Positions 6,884 through 29,069 of a stretch of 50,151 bases of DNA are shown here, in pieces. This stretch comes from a virus: IMG/VR virus record IMGVR_UViG_3300032240_001755, positions 1-50,151 of that record. One strand, 5' to 3'. Numbering within the stretch: the stretch's first letter is position 1; each line of letters opens with the position of its first letter. A model generated the notes under the pieces. It ran no database searches, was not told the DNA's origin, and saw only the letters and a program-made list of their open reading frames with translations. The translations under genes and the position numbers were made by a program.

Positions 6884-7207
6884 GTGATCACAATTACCGA
6901 ATCAGCAAAGACAAAAATCAAGGATCTGCTCCTTGAGGAAAATAATCCCAATTTAGCATTACGCACATTTGTCCAAGGGGGCGGATGTAGTGGCTTTAGT
7001 TACGGGTTTACATTCGACGATGAAATCAACGAAGACGATTTTGAAGTACCACTTGATGGATTTAAAGTATTGGTCGATAGTATGAGTATGCAATACTTAC
7101 AAGGTGCAGAAATAGATTACAAAGAAGAGATAATGGGTTCTAGTTTTACAATTAAGAATCCCAATGCGACAACTACATGCGGCTGCGGTAGCAGTTTCGG
7201 AGTATAA
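6884..7207 (+). CDS. A-type Fe-S cluster carrier (HesB/IscA/ErpA family)
   Basis: A-type carriers hold Fe-S clusters or iron and hand them to target proteins. The 107-residue length and the three invariant cysteines fit: Cys35 in GGGCSGF and Cys99/Cys101 in [16 protein letters not shown] start at 6884 is used, since the ATG two bases earlier is out of frame and stops at once; GAGGG lies six bases upstream. HesB-like genes are known in T4-like marine phages. Here it is placed between a late promoter and the giant fibre gene, so it is expressed late, perhaps to serve a virion or ribonucleotide-metabolism Fe-S protein; that link is inference. Confidence 0.9.
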   Translation: MITITESAKTKIKDLLLEENNPNLALRTFVQGGGCSGFSYGFTFDDEINEDDFEVPLDGFKVLVDSMSMQYLQGAEIDYKEEIMGSSFTIKNPNATTTCGCGSSFGV

Positions 7208-19920
<12,713 letters not shown>

Positions 19921-19921
<1 letters not shown>

Positions 19922-22389
19922 TGACTAAACAAACTATTAATATTGGAACAACATCGAACGATAAAAGCGGTGATCCGTTACGCACCGCTTTTGCCAAAGT
20001 AAATGCAAATTTTACTGAACTATATGCAACAACAGCGGCACAAGTGCCTACACAAACTGGTAATAATGGAAAGTATCTTACTACTAATGGTTCGGCATTA
20101 AGTTGGGTCAATTTGCCAGCGGATGTTGACAATTACGTTACATTAAGCACAACTGGGCAAACAATTACAGATACAACAGGCGGTACAAATTATACACTAA
20201 AAATTGCAAGCGGGACCACTGGAGCAGTGTTTGGTATTGGTACTGGTACTGATGGATACGGTATTGCTAACGATTCATTAAACCATAATGCAAGTGGTTA
20301 TGTTCCGTATAATGCAACTGCTAGCACTATAAGTTTCAATATTCCAGGATACGTTGGAAGTTTAACTATAAATGAAACCGGTGTTGTACGTGTTGCAAAC
20401 GGAATAACTATTGGAGGTGTTACACAAACAACAGCATGGCAAGGGATTACAAATGCATTGCCAAGTCAAACTAGCAATGCTAACAAATATTTAAAAACAG
20501 ACGGTGCTGGTAACCTAAGTTGGGATATAGTTTCTGTTACTCCAAGTACTATGGCTGACAGTAGCGCTACATTTAAACTACAAGCAGCTTCAAATAGAGT
20601 CATAACATCAACCGGAATACGTTACGAATTATTTAATGGTTCAAAATTTGGAGAAGATAATTCATCAACCGCTGTATTAAGTTCAATGACTAGTGGAAAG
20701 TTAGTACTTAGAACCACTAATAGTTTATTAACAACACGTGATTTTGAATTTTCAGACGCTGGTAATTTAACATTGCCGTTAGGCGGAAATATCTATACTA
20801 ACGGAGGTGTTGCATATAATAGTTGGGCTAATATTACAGGAAAAATTGTTGCAGGGGTTGATTACCTTGCGCCGCCAAGTGGTACAAGTATATTAAAAGC
20901 CAACAGTGGCGGTGCTTTGATCAATGCAACAGCTGGTACAGATTATTTGGCTCCGCCAAGTGGTACAAGTATATTAAAAGCCAACAGTGGCGGTGCTTTG
21001 ATCAATGCAACAGCTGGTACAGATTATTTGGCTCCGCCAAGTGGTACAAATATATTAAAAGCCAACAGTGGCGGTGCTTTAGCCAATGCTGTTGCAGGAG
21101 TTGATTATCTAGTTCCTGGCAGTGCATATGGCACTCCATCTTCATTAACGTTGACCAATGCAAGTGGTTTGCCATTATCTGGTCTTACTGGAATAAATTC
21201 AAATATCTCTACATTCCTTGCTAATCCGACATCAGCAAACTTAGCAGGTGCAATCTCTGACGAAACTGGAAGTAATAGTATTGTATTTTCATCTAACCCA
21301 CAAATTTCTAGCAGTATTACTACAGACAGTGTTAGTTTTAACTTATTAGATAGTACTGCTACTACAATTAACTTTGGACGTGCGGCAACTTCAATTGTAA
21401 TGGGAAATAGTAGTGGTAATGGAACAACTAACGTACAAAACAACTTGGCTATTAACGGTGGCTTAACTCGTAGTAGTAACTTCAGTGCTCCGGCTTGGGG
21501 ATTAAACGGTATTGGTTTGAACATGCAAGGTGTTACATTTACAGATACTACATCAACAGGTACTATTGCCAGCACAGCATTATATTCAATTCTTACTCCT
21601 ACTATAGCCGCAAGTAACACTACAACCTATACCAACGCATACACATTGTATGTTGGCGGCAACCCAACAAGTGGTACTAACGTAACACAAGGTAGCTCAT
21701 GGGCGGCATTCTTTGGCGGTCCTATAAACTCTGCTGGTGTAACGTCGACTGGTACTTTAGCATTAACTGGATCTACAACTAGTACAGTGTCACTAGGTAC
21801 AAGTGTAACTTCAGCTACTATTACTATCGGTGGTGGCTCAGGAACAGGTAACATTAACATTGCACCTTCAACAACATCACAAACTGTGCAATTAGGTTAT
21901 GGTGCAACAGCGGCAGCGGCTACACTAGCAATAAACATTGGAACTGGTGCGGCTGCTAGTACTGGTACTAAAAACATAAACATTGGTACTGCTGGACTTA
22001 GTGGATCAACTACCAACATCAGTATTGGCTCTGCTGTCAGTGGTGCGTTAGGTGCTACTACTGTTAACAACTATCTAGTGCATGGTATTAATGCCGCAGT
22101 CACAGCAGCCGGTAATGCTGTACAATCAACTGCTACTGCGTTAGTTAAAGACATAAACATTTTAACAACTGTAACCGCTGGCTCTGCAACCGGTGTTGCG
22201 CTACCAACAGGGGTAGCAGGTATGATTATATACATTTACAACACTACTGCTACAGCCGCTAACGTGTACCCAGTAAACGGTGGTACTGCACAGATTAACG
22301 CATTAGGAGCTAACGCGGCATATTCATTAGCAGGTACTACAGGTGCTAGATTTGTATGTGCAAGTGCTACACAATGGTACACAGTATAA
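19921..22389 (+). CDS. Tail-fibre-like structural protein (822 aa)
   Basis: It starts in the stop codon of the giant fibre and opens with the same N-terminal module (INIGTTSNDKSGDPLRTAFA, then VNANFTELYA). Residues 314-394 contain three near-identical 27-residue repeats encoded by an 81-bp DNA repeat. An ISDETGS-type segment resembles the first fibre gene in the window. The remainder is Thr/Ser/Asn-rich beta repeat, with NINIGTA-like strands. The C-terminus (GMIIYIYNTTATAANVYP ... ARFVCASATQWYTV) looks like a compact beta tip domain seen at the ends of many phage virion proteins. It probably forms another fibre on the same tail scaffold. Confidence 0.82.
20860..21102 (+). repeat. Three tandem 81-bp repeats inside a fibre gene
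   Basis: Units start at 20860, 20941 and 21022 and encode DYLAPPSGTSILKANSGGAL followed by INATAGT or a variant; the first two units are nearly identical in DNA, and a decayed fourth unit begins at 21103. The unit is a multiple of three, so copy number can change without breaking the frame. Confidence 0.9.
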
Positions 22390-22392
22390 TAC

Positions 22393-22400
22393 GGTAAATA
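22393..22400 (+). promoter_or_regulatory. Late promoter element (GGTAAATA)
   Basis: GGTAAATA lies 18 bases upstream of the ATG at 22419, with CGGAG as ribosome site between them. It probably drives the 22419-27842 block, which has no other promoter in its junctions. Confidence 0.65.
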
Positions 22401-22418
22401 TACTAAACGGAGCAAACA

Positions 22419-22982
22419 ATGCCAATACAAGATATTAAAATCGGTGCTTATCCAAATGATGGAACAGGTGACGATCTACGCACAGCATTTAAAAAAATTA
22501 ATGATAATTTTTCAGCAGTAGCAACAACTGTAGCTATTGGTAATGCTACTAACTTGGGAGCAGGTATTGGTTTATTTGCACAACGAAATATTGCCAATTT
22601 AGAATTTAAAAGTTTAACAAGTACTGCTGGTACTGTTGCAATTACAGAAACTGCAACTACAGTTAATCTAAATGCCATTGCTAAGTTAGAAACTGATCTT
22701 GCTCCAAAACTAGGCGCAAATTTAAACTTAAACGGACATGATATGTCTGGCGATGGAAGTATCAATGCCAATGTATGGGGTGCAAATGTTAGAATTATTA
22801 ATACATTAATGTACTTTATATTACGATCATCTGCTATATCAGTTGACTTTGGAACATTTACTACACCTGCAGGTGTAGGGCCTAACGGAACTATTCCTAA
22901 CGGAATTCCGTTAGACATGGGTTCTTTTACAATTTCTACTGGTTCAATTAATAACAATATACTTGACTTTGGTACGTTCTAA
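22419..22982 (+). CDS. Short fibre-like protein with the shared N-terminal module (187 aa)
   Basis: The N-terminus IKIGAYPNDGTGDDLRTAFK, then INDNF, is the same module as in the giant and 822-residue fibres. A short region (AKLETDLAPKLGANLNLNGHDMSGDGSIN) resembles phage fibre 'linker' repeats, and the C-terminus is Ile/Phe/Gly rich (VDFGTFTTPAGVGPNG, LDFGTF). The gene sits between a late promoter and the haem-peroxidase virion protein, whose ATG lies in its stop. It may be the adaptor that joins the next protein to the tail; that is inference. Confidence 0.75.
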   Translation: MPIQDIKIGAYPNDGTGDDLRTAFKKINDNFSAVATTVAIGNATNLGAGIGLFAQRNIANLEFKSLTSTAGTVAITETATTVNLNAIAKLETDLAPKLGANLNLNGHDMSGDGSINANVWGANVRIINTLMYFILRSSAISVDFGTFTTPAGVGPNGTIPNGIPLDMGSFTISTGSINNNILDFGTF

Positions 22983-25900
22983 TGTTAAATGTTTGGACAC
23001 AGCTTTCAGGATATTCTCTAGGGACATTCCAAGAGCAAACATCGATAAATCAGTTACTTCCGGTTGATACATATCTCGGAAGGATACAGCCGCCTGCATA
23101 CGACGGAACTGGCCACCACCCAACTGCACCGTTACGTAATAGTGCTGGTGCACCTTTTGCTCGATACCCGGTGAACAGCTATGCAGATGGTATACATGCC
23201 ATGCGTAACGATTTACCCAATGCCCGAACTATTAGTAATTTAATAGTGTGGGATCAGGCGAATCAGGGCAATGATCCCGACCCTACTGGATATAGTGGAT
23301 TCATGTACGCATGGGGACAATTTTTAACACACGATTTAGAATTTGCTCGACCAGGAACAGGCAACATTGATGTTGTAGTTCCTGTAGGCGACACAAATTT
23401 AACTCCCGGAAGCCATATTCCCGTCACTAGGAATTCTGTGGCTCCGGGAACTGGTACCGATGCGCAACACCCTGCGGTACCGCAAAACGATGTTACTGGT
23501 TGGATTGATGCCAGTGTGGTCTACGGTGTAGCATATCCTCCAGGGGTGACCCAAGGTCCAACCCCTTTCCAGAATCCAGTCAACTTGCGAGAAGGTGGAC
23601 AGATGGCAACCACTGGTAAACTATCAACTACTTCAAACGGACAATACGGGCCAATCACTAATAATAGTTTTGTGTTCGGAGATCCAAGAGGTACAGAAAA
23701 TCCAGACCTAACAAGTATACAGACATTGATGATACGAGAACATAACTGGCATGTTACTCGACTAGCCCTAGCAAATCCGTCGTGGGACGGGGAGCGATTA
23801 TACCAAAGGGCAAGGTCTATTGTTATCGCAGAAATGCAAGCGATAACATACAAAGAATGGTTACCAAAAGTCGTCGGTGCTGGAGCGATTCCTGCATATA
23901 CAGGATTTAAACCTGAAGTTGATGCTAGCATAAAAATAGAATTCGCCGCTGCCGCCATGCGATTTGGCCATAGTATTGTTTCCGGTGCGCAGGATCGTAT
24001 TGACGAGCAAGGCAACATTACAGAATCGTTAACCCTAGCCCAGGCATTTTTCTTAACACCTAGCGAATTTGAACGCAATGGTGGCGCTGATGGATTTTTA
24101 CGTAAACTAGCTGCCGATATCAGTAACAAGCTAGATGTGCATATTATTGAAGATCTAAGAAATTTACTAGACGATCCACCAGCTGCAATGGATCTTGCCG
24201 CAACAAATATTCAACGTGGTCGTGATTTAGGTTTACCTAGTTTAAATCAAATGCGTCAAGTATTAGGTCTAACTGCTTATACCTCTTGGAGTCAGATCAC
24301 GTCTGATACTGTACTTGCGGCTGCGCTACAGGCAGCATATACAGATATCAACGATATAGATCTATGGATAGGTGGATTGGCAGAAGATAGGGTCGTAGGA
24401 GCCATGGTTGGTCAAACATTCCGTACTATTATTGTTGATCAGTTTATCCGTGTTAGAGACGGAGATGCACAGTGGTATGAAAATCTAAATTGGTCAGCTA
24501 GTGATTTAACTTGGCTGCAAAATACCACACTAGCTGATATAATCCTACGCAATACCAATACTGTTAAATTACAAAAAGATGTTTTTATTGCAGTTGAGCG
24601 AGAGTTATTATTGAATGACTCTATACCAGTGGCTACTGCTAGAACAGGCGGTGCTGTTACTGAATACGGTACTTTACCGACATTTAAAGTAATTTCTGGA
24701 AAATTGCCGCCGGGATTACGATTACAAGGTACTTATATAGTTGGTAGCGCATATGAGGTAGCAAGGACTACAGAATTTACATTCTGTATACGGGCTAGTT
24801 TAAACGGCGAGATAAGTGATCGAACTTATAAAATAATTATCGAAGGTCCAGACGCACCAGTATTTGTTTCCCCTGCAGGGGCATTATCAATTGGGGAATT
24901 CCAACAATACTATGTCATGGACAGCAGTTATGTTGATTATCAAATTGAAGCAACAGACTTAGACACTGCCGCTGGGCAAACACTTAGCTTCTTTATTGCA
25001 AGTAATGACGGGGAACTTCCTCCTGGATTAATATTAACACAGGAAGGTAAGATTGTAGGTTATGTAGAGCCAGCTTTAGCAATACCTGTAGATGCAGGCG
25101 ACGGATCATTTGATGCTGGACTATTTGATGCAGTTGCATTTGATTTTGGGACCATTTCAACTAACGGATACGATAGTTTTATCTACGATAGTGTATATTT
25201 TGATTTTAATTTGCCAGCAGTGCGTCCAAAAAAATTAAACAGAAATTATGAATTTATTGTAACCGTTACTGACGGAGATACTTACATTAAACAAAAATTT
25301 GGAATATTTGTCGTAGGAGATGATTTTTTCCGTGCTGATAACACAACATGGCTAGATGGCAACGGATTATTTACTGCCGACGTTACCTACCTAAGAACAC
25401 CAGCTTGGATCACTCCTAGAGATTTAGGATATTTTAGAGCAAATAATTATGCAACAATAAGCATTGAATTTTATCAAACTGCTGAACCGGTTGTTCTTAC
25501 ATTTACAAGCGGCTCTTTACCGCCCGGCTTAACTTTTGATGCAAATCACGGAAAGATTTTTGGATCTATTCCATATCAACCCGCTATTACAAAAACATAT
25601 ACATTTACTATTACAGCTACTAGGTATGGCGATCATGGCGATTTAGTAGAATCTTCTAGACAGTTTACTCTTAGGGTTATTGGAGATATTGACAGTGTTA
25701 TTACTTGGAATAGTACAACTACACTAGGAAAAATCAATGCAAATTTTGTTTCTAATTTTGCTATAAGTGCATCAAGCACAATACCCGATGCTGTATTAAC
25801 ATATACACTAGTAAGTGGAAAATTGCCGCCAGGTTTAAAATTAAATTTAAATGGAGAGATTGTTGGTAAAGTAACACAGTATGGGTTGTATCATACTGTT

Positions 25901-27013
25901 GGACCAACTATAGTTGTTGATAAGATTGGATTAACTTCTTTTAATTCTGATCAAGTTAAAAATCCAACATCTACACATAGAGCAACTACATTTGACGGCG
26001 GTTCATTTAGCCTTGACAGAGTCTATACATTTACTGTCCAAGTCCAAGACCAGTTAGGATATAGTGCAGTTACAAAGCAATTTATTATAACAATTGATGC
26101 CCCAAATCAATTAGTATTCAGTAATATTAAAGTAAAGCCATTTTTAAAATTAGAGCAAAGAAATGCATGGAGGGAATTTATTAACGACCCAGCAATCTTT
26201 ACACCATCAAGCATTTATAGATTTGATGATTCTAATTTTGGTGTTCAAACAGATTTATCACTAATAGTCTATGCAGGGATAGAAACAACCGAGGCACCAG
26301 CATATATTGCTGCCATGGGATTAAATCATAAAGTTAAACGTTTCCAATTTGGTTCTGTTAAAAAAGCAACAGCTATTTTGCCAGGCACAAATACACAACT
26401 TTATGAAATTGTTTATGTAGAAATGATTGATCCGTTAGAAGCTAATGGGAAACATTTACCTTCTACTATAACACGTTTAGAACCCCAACGTAAAACAATA
26501 CTTGCTGATAAATCTAATAGTTATTGGTCAGGTGGATTTCCATATCACAAACCTACACCAACTGCGGGAGAGCAATCTTTAATAGATAATTTAGCTATTC
26601 CTGCGCCATTTGCTCCAAGAGACAACGAATTAATTTCAGCAGACAGCACTGGCTATAAATCTTCAGACCCTAATTCAAAAGTATATTACCCGAGTAGTAT
26701 TAGCCTTTGGAGAGAGCGTATTAAAAATACTATACATCTAGATAGTTCAAAACTAGCTTCAGAACGAAATTATTTGCCGCTTTGGATGCGTAGTATACAA
26801 CCAGGTGAAAAACAAGAATTGGGATTTAAATTAGCAATACCATTATGTTACTGTAAAGTAGGTACAGCTGATACAATCATGTTAAACATAAAATACAGCG
26901 AATTTGACTTCAAACTATTAGATTATACCGCAGATCGTTACATAATAGATTCCGTAGACGGTTATACAGGCGATAAATATCTAGTATTCAAAAACAATAG
27001 GATAACAGTATGA
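22982..27013 (+). CDS. Virion protein with an animal-type haem peroxidase domain and Ig-like repeats (1343 aa)
   Basis: Residues about 35-540 match the animal haem peroxidase (myeloperoxidase/peroxidasin) superfamily. Compared with myeloperoxidase: Gln113 and distal His117 in WGQFLTHDLEF; calcium site Asp118 plus Thr172-Asp176-Ser178 in TGWIDASVVYG; catalytic Arg236 and haem-linking Glu239 in GDPRGTENPDL; the REHN and WDGERLYQRAR motifs; proximal His330 in MRFGHSIV; Asn409 in NIQRGRDLGLPS. The other haem-ester Asp is Thr116 and the sulfonium Met is Asn240, so at most one covalent link is expected. The rest carries four SGxLPPGL-type Ig-like segments (near residues 576, 680, 845, 948) and GEIVGK strands, as in the large T4-like cyanophage structural proteins. 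The N-terminal 28 residues also look like that family, so the peroxidase appears inserted. No signal peptide. Confidence 0.9.
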   Translation: MLNVWTQLSGYSLGTFQEQTSINQLLPVDTYLGRIQPPAYDGTGHHPTAPLRNSAGAPFARYPVNSYADGIHAMRNDLPNARTISNLIVWDQANQGNDPDPTGYSGFMYAWGQFLTHDLEFARPGTGNIDVVVPVGDTNLTPGSHIPVTRNSVAPGTGTDAQHPAVPQNDVTGWIDASVVYGVAYPPGVTQGPTPFQNPVNLREGGQMATTGKLSTTSNGQYGPITNNSFVFGDPRGTENPDLTSIQTLMIREHNWHVTRLALANPSWDGERLYQRARSIVIAEMQAITYKEWLPKVVGAGAIPAYTGFKPEVDASIKIEFAAAAMRFGHSIVSGAQDRIDEQGNITESLTLAQAFFLTPSEFERNGGADGFLRKLAADISNKLDVHIIEDLRNLLDDPPAAMDLAATNIQRGRDLGLPSLNQMRQVLGLTAYTSWSQITSDTVLAAALQAAYTDINDIDLWIGGLAEDRVVGAMVGQTFRTIIVDQFIRVRDGDAQWYENLNWSASDLTWLQNTTLADIILRNTNTVKLQKDVFIAVERELLLNDSIPVATARTGGAVTEYGTLPTFKVISGKLPPGLRLQGTYIVGSAYEVARTTEFTFCIRASLNGEISDRTYKIIIEGPDAPVFVSPAGALSIGEFQQYYVMDSSYVDYQIEATDLDTAAGQTLSFFIASNDGELPPGLILTQEGKIVGYVEPALAIPVDAGDGSFDAGLFDAVAFDFGTISTNGYDSFIYDSVYFDFNLPAVRPKKLNRNYEFIVTVTDGDTYIKQKFGIFVVGDDFFRADNTTWLDGNGLFTADVTYLRTPAWITPRDLGYFRANNYATISIEFYQTAEPVVLTFTSGSLPPGLTFDANHGKIFGSIPYQPAITKTYTFTITATRYGDHGDLVESSRQFTLRVIGDIDSVITWNSTTTLGKINANFVSNFAISASSTIPDAVLTYTLVSGKLPPGLKLNLNGEIVGKVTQYGLYHTVGPTIVVDKIGLTSFNSDQVKNPTSTHRATTFDGGSFSLDRVYTFTVQVQDQLGYSAVTKQFIITIDAPNQLVFSNIKVKPFLKLEQRNAWREFINDPAIFTPSSIYRFDDSNFGVQTDLSLIVYAGIETTEAPAYIAAMGLNHKVKRFQFGSVKKATAILPGTNTQLYEIVYVEMIDPLEANGKHLPSTITRLEPQRKTILADKSNSYWSGGFPYHKPTPTAGEQSLIDNLAIPAPFAPRDNELISADSTGYKSSDPNSKVYYPSSISLWRERIKNTIHLDSSKLASERNYLPLWMRSIQPGEKQELGFKLAIPLCYCKVGTADTIMLNIKYSEFDFKLLDYTADRYIIDSVDGYTGDKYLVFKNNRITV

Positions 27014-27612
27014 CCAGCACAATTAATTATTCAGCAGTAAACACAGCTTACCCAGTAGCCGGAATTGATAACGATAGCCAAGGGTTTCGTGATAATTTTT
27101 CAGCAATTTCAAATGCACTATCTGTTGCAAAAACAGAACTTACATCATTACAAAATAATGCCGTAATTAAATCCACGCTATCGGGAACGCCAACTCCTGT
27201 TGTAAACGATTTACTGGGTAGTACAATAAGTAACGGATTATACAATAATATGTCAGGAGTGACATATGGAACCATCACTGTGCAAGCAAGCTCAGTAATT
27301 GATGTAAATTTATTAAACGGACCCCTACAAATTTATGCATTAAACGGAAATGCGACATTGCGATTTATTAATTGGCCAGGGTCTAACAACTATAGTAAAA
27401 TTCGACTACATATAAAAAGTACAGGAACAGTAGCCGTTCCTGCTGGAACTACATATACTCCTACCTTAGGAACAGAAAATGGCGGGACACTAGTATACGC
27501 CACAGGTTTTCCATCGCTTGCATTAGGAACAACCGGCAAGTACAAAGTTATTGAAGCATGGTCATTTGATGATGGTGTAAATGTTTATGTGAGTTATATA
27601 GGTGAATTTTAA
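27010..27612 (+). CDS. Structural protein with fibre-type N-terminus (200 aa)
   Basis: ATGA overlap with the haem-peroxidase gene. The N-terminus INYSAVNTAYPVAGIDNDSQ followed by GFRDNFSAISNAL is a diverged form of the D..G...R..F..I..NF module at the start of the fibres, and I recall this arrangement behind the large Ig-like structural protein in T4-like cyanophages. The remainder is beta-rich (LNGPLQIYALNGNATLRFIN, VPAGTTYTPTLGTENGG) and ends with VYVSYIGEF. A small tail or baseplate-surface protein is the best guess. The next gene starts in its stop codon. Confidence 0.72.
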   Translation: MTSTINYSAVNTAYPVAGIDNDSQGFRDNFSAISNALSVAKTELTSLQNNAVIKSTLSGTPTPVVNDLLGSTISNGLYNNMSGVTYGTITVQASSVIDVNLLNGPLQIYALNGNATLRFINWPGSNNYSKIRLHIKSTGTVAVPAGTTYTPTLGTENGGTLVYATGFPSLALGTTGKYKVIEAWSFDDGVNVYVSYIGEF

Positions 27613-27842
27613 TGCATCCGTTAGTTGGTGAATTAGCTCATCTTAAAGATGCCGAGTTAGAAAATAAAATTAATGATCTAACTCGAAAATATTTTCAAAC
27701 ATACAATGTAAGTGTTCAAGCCCAAATTGCCGCTGTTCTTGATTCATATAAAGAAGAATTGAACAACCGCAGAGCGGCAGAATACGAAAAAATGATGAAT
27801 ACTCGAGACAAAGGACTTGACAAACTCATCAATGTCAACTAA
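27612..27842 (+). CDS. Small helical phage protein (76 aa)
   Basis: TAATG coupling to the previous gene. The product is charged and nearly all helical (LAHLKDAELENKINDLTRKY, then a Gln/Ala helix and KEELNNRRAAEYEKM), suitable for a coiled coil. There is no membrane segment or cysteine. Its place at the end of the structural block suggests a tail-assembly or chaperone-like role, but nothing in the sequence fixes it. Confidence 0.7.
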   Translation: MHPLVGELAHLKDAELENKINDLTRKYFQTYNVSVQAQIAAVLDSYKEELNNRRAAEYEKMMNTRDKGLDKLINVN

Positions 27843-27851
27843 AATGTTGAC

Positions 27852-28367
27852 ATGCACCTAGACAAATATTCTAATCCAATTTTTAACGAACAAGATTTAA
27901 TCGATGCCTTATATAAAGGTGTCCAGTTTGCACCTGACGACATTGTATTTGTTAGTGAAAAAAATGCTAATATCAAAAACTTTGAAGAAATATCAGGTAT
28001 TAGTTTATTTGAACCAATTAACAGTCCAACATTAACAGTTGAGCAGTTAGATAAAGCATGGCAAGAACAATGGCACATGCCGTTTGAATATAAGCAATTG
28101 GATATCGAAGCATGGTTATTTGAACAAGTACCACCATGGGATCCACAACATACTAGAGTAACAGAAGAGTTAGAAGCGTACAAAGCAAGAAACATGCTAG
28201 ATCTATTACGTTGGCTCAAATACTTTGTAGATGTTTGTTCGAAAGAAAACATTGTATGGGGTGTTGGTCGAGGATCTAGTGTAGCCAGTTATGTACTTTA
28301 CTTAATAGGTGTACATAGTATTGATAGTATCAAATATAATTTGGACTGGCGAGAATTTCTAAGATAA
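27852..28367 (+). CDS. Protein with a DNA polymerase III alpha-like GRGSS segment (171 aa)
   Basis: The last 40 residues (IVWGVGRGSSVASYVLYLIG then IDSIKYNLDWREFLR) closely follow the C-family polymerase motif GPGRGSAAGSLVAYLLGIT...DPL.Y.LLFERFLN. The protein ends just where the polymerase would go on to its catalytic DxD motif, so it lacks the acidic metal ligands and cannot be a polymerase by itself. The N-terminal 110 residues (EQDLIDALYKG, WHMPFEYKQLDIEAW) contain no PHP-domain metal motifs that I can see. It may bind DNA or nucleotide, or mimic the host replicase. No clear ribosome site is present before the ATG at 27852. Confidence 0.65.
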   Translation: MHLDKYSNPIFNEQDLIDALYKGVQFAPDDIVFVSEKNANIKNFEEISGISLFEPINSPTLTVEQLDKAWQEQWHMPFEYKQLDIEAWLFEQVPPWDPQHTRVTEELEAYKARNMLDLLRWLKYFVDVCSKENIVWGVGRGSSVASYVLYLIGVHSIDSIKYNLDWREFLR

Positions 28368-28391
28368 GTATAATACATTAAGGAGATTGCT

Positions 28392-28667
28392 ATGGCAATG
28401 AAAGAACAACAACGTCAAGTTTACCGCAGTATGCAGGGCAAAGAAGTTGATATGCACAAACTTATAATGCAAAATGAGCTTACTGTTGCAGTAGGTAATG
28501 CTAAAGTTAATGCTAGAGGGGATGAGTTAGGGCCTGGTGGCAAAATCATCAAGAAACGTGAAGAAGTATTGCGCGATACAAGTGGCGGCGTTTCCGTACC
28601 CGATCAAATTAATAACAGAAATGCTACAAAAGATGTAGATGATATGGATCCAGAAGGTAAAGAATGA
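28392..28667 (+). CDS. Conserved-type small phage protein of unknown function (91 aa)
   Basis: A strong ribosome site (AAGGAG, 8-9 bases upstream) and a possible -10 box (TATAAT, 28369-28374) precede it. The hydrophilic product has a helical N-terminus (MAMKEQQRQVYRSMQGKEVD) and a Gly/Lys/Asp-rich C-terminus (GPGGKIIKKREEVLRD, DDMDPEGKE). No known domain is seen. It overlaps the GroES-like gene by four bases (ATGA), so they are probably co-expressed; the acidic, disordered end would suit a structural or chaperone-partner role, which is only a guess. Confidence 0.7.
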   Translation: MAMKEQQRQVYRSMQGKEVDMHKLIMQNELTVAVGNAKVNARGDELGPGGKIIKKREEVLRDTSGGVSVPDQINNRNATKDVDDMDPEGKE

Positions 28668-29059
28668 GCAAAGTAACAGGGAAACTGATTCCAATTCGTG
28701 ACAATGTATTAGTCACAGATATGAATTTTGAAGCTCGTGTATCAGCCGGTGGCATTATATTGCCCAGCGATGACGGTAAAAGTGAGGGTGTCCGTCATCG
28801 ATGGTGTCGAGTTTGGGCAATTGGGCCGGAACAACAAGACGTCAAAGTTGGAGACTGGATTTTGCTCGAACACGGACGTTGGACCCGAGGTGTTACTGTA
28901 GTTGAAGAAGACGGCACGGAGATTATTATTCGTCGTGCGGATACTAACGGTATCTTAATGGTCACTGACGAAGATCCAGGTGATAACACTTTTGGTGTGC
29001 ATTCAAAAGTAACTCATCAATCATTTGATTTTGCAGGTGGCCCAGGTTTTGAACAATGA
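28664..29059 (+). CDS. GroES-like co-chaperonin (T4 gp31 equivalent)
   Basis: GroES caps GroEL; T4-like phages encode their own version (gp31) to fold the major capsid protein. Residues 5-20 (KLIPIRDNVLVTDMNFE) form the GroES first strand, residues 23-45 are the mobile loop with the GroEL-contact residues GGIIL, and AIGPEQQDVKVGDWILLEH fits the barrel. Near the end, GTEIIIRRADTNGILMV equals the E. coli EVLIMSESDILAIV strand pair. A tail of about 20 residues (GVHSKVTHQSFDFAGGPGFEQ) goes beyond GroES. No GroEL is seen, so it should use the host chaperonin. Confidence 0.87.
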   Translation: MSKVTGKLIPIRDNVLVTDMNFEARVSAGGIILPSDDGKSEGVRHRWCRVWAIGPEQQDVKVGDWILLEHGRWTRGVTVVEEDGTEIIIRRADTNGILMVTDEDPGDNTFGVHSKVTHQSFDFAGGPGFEQ

Positions 29060-29069
29060 AGGTAATAAA

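Noticed and set aside
21105-21620. 171-residue minus-strand frame
   Set aside because: Shadow of the 822-residue fibre; repetitive codons cause open reverse frames throughout this block.
27846-27851. TTGACA overlapping the start region of the Pol III-like gene
   Set aside because: No suitable -10 box at 16-18 bases; isolated hexamer.
28795-28989. 64-residue minus-strand frame in the GroES-like gene
   Set aside because: Antisense to a clear GroES; no support.
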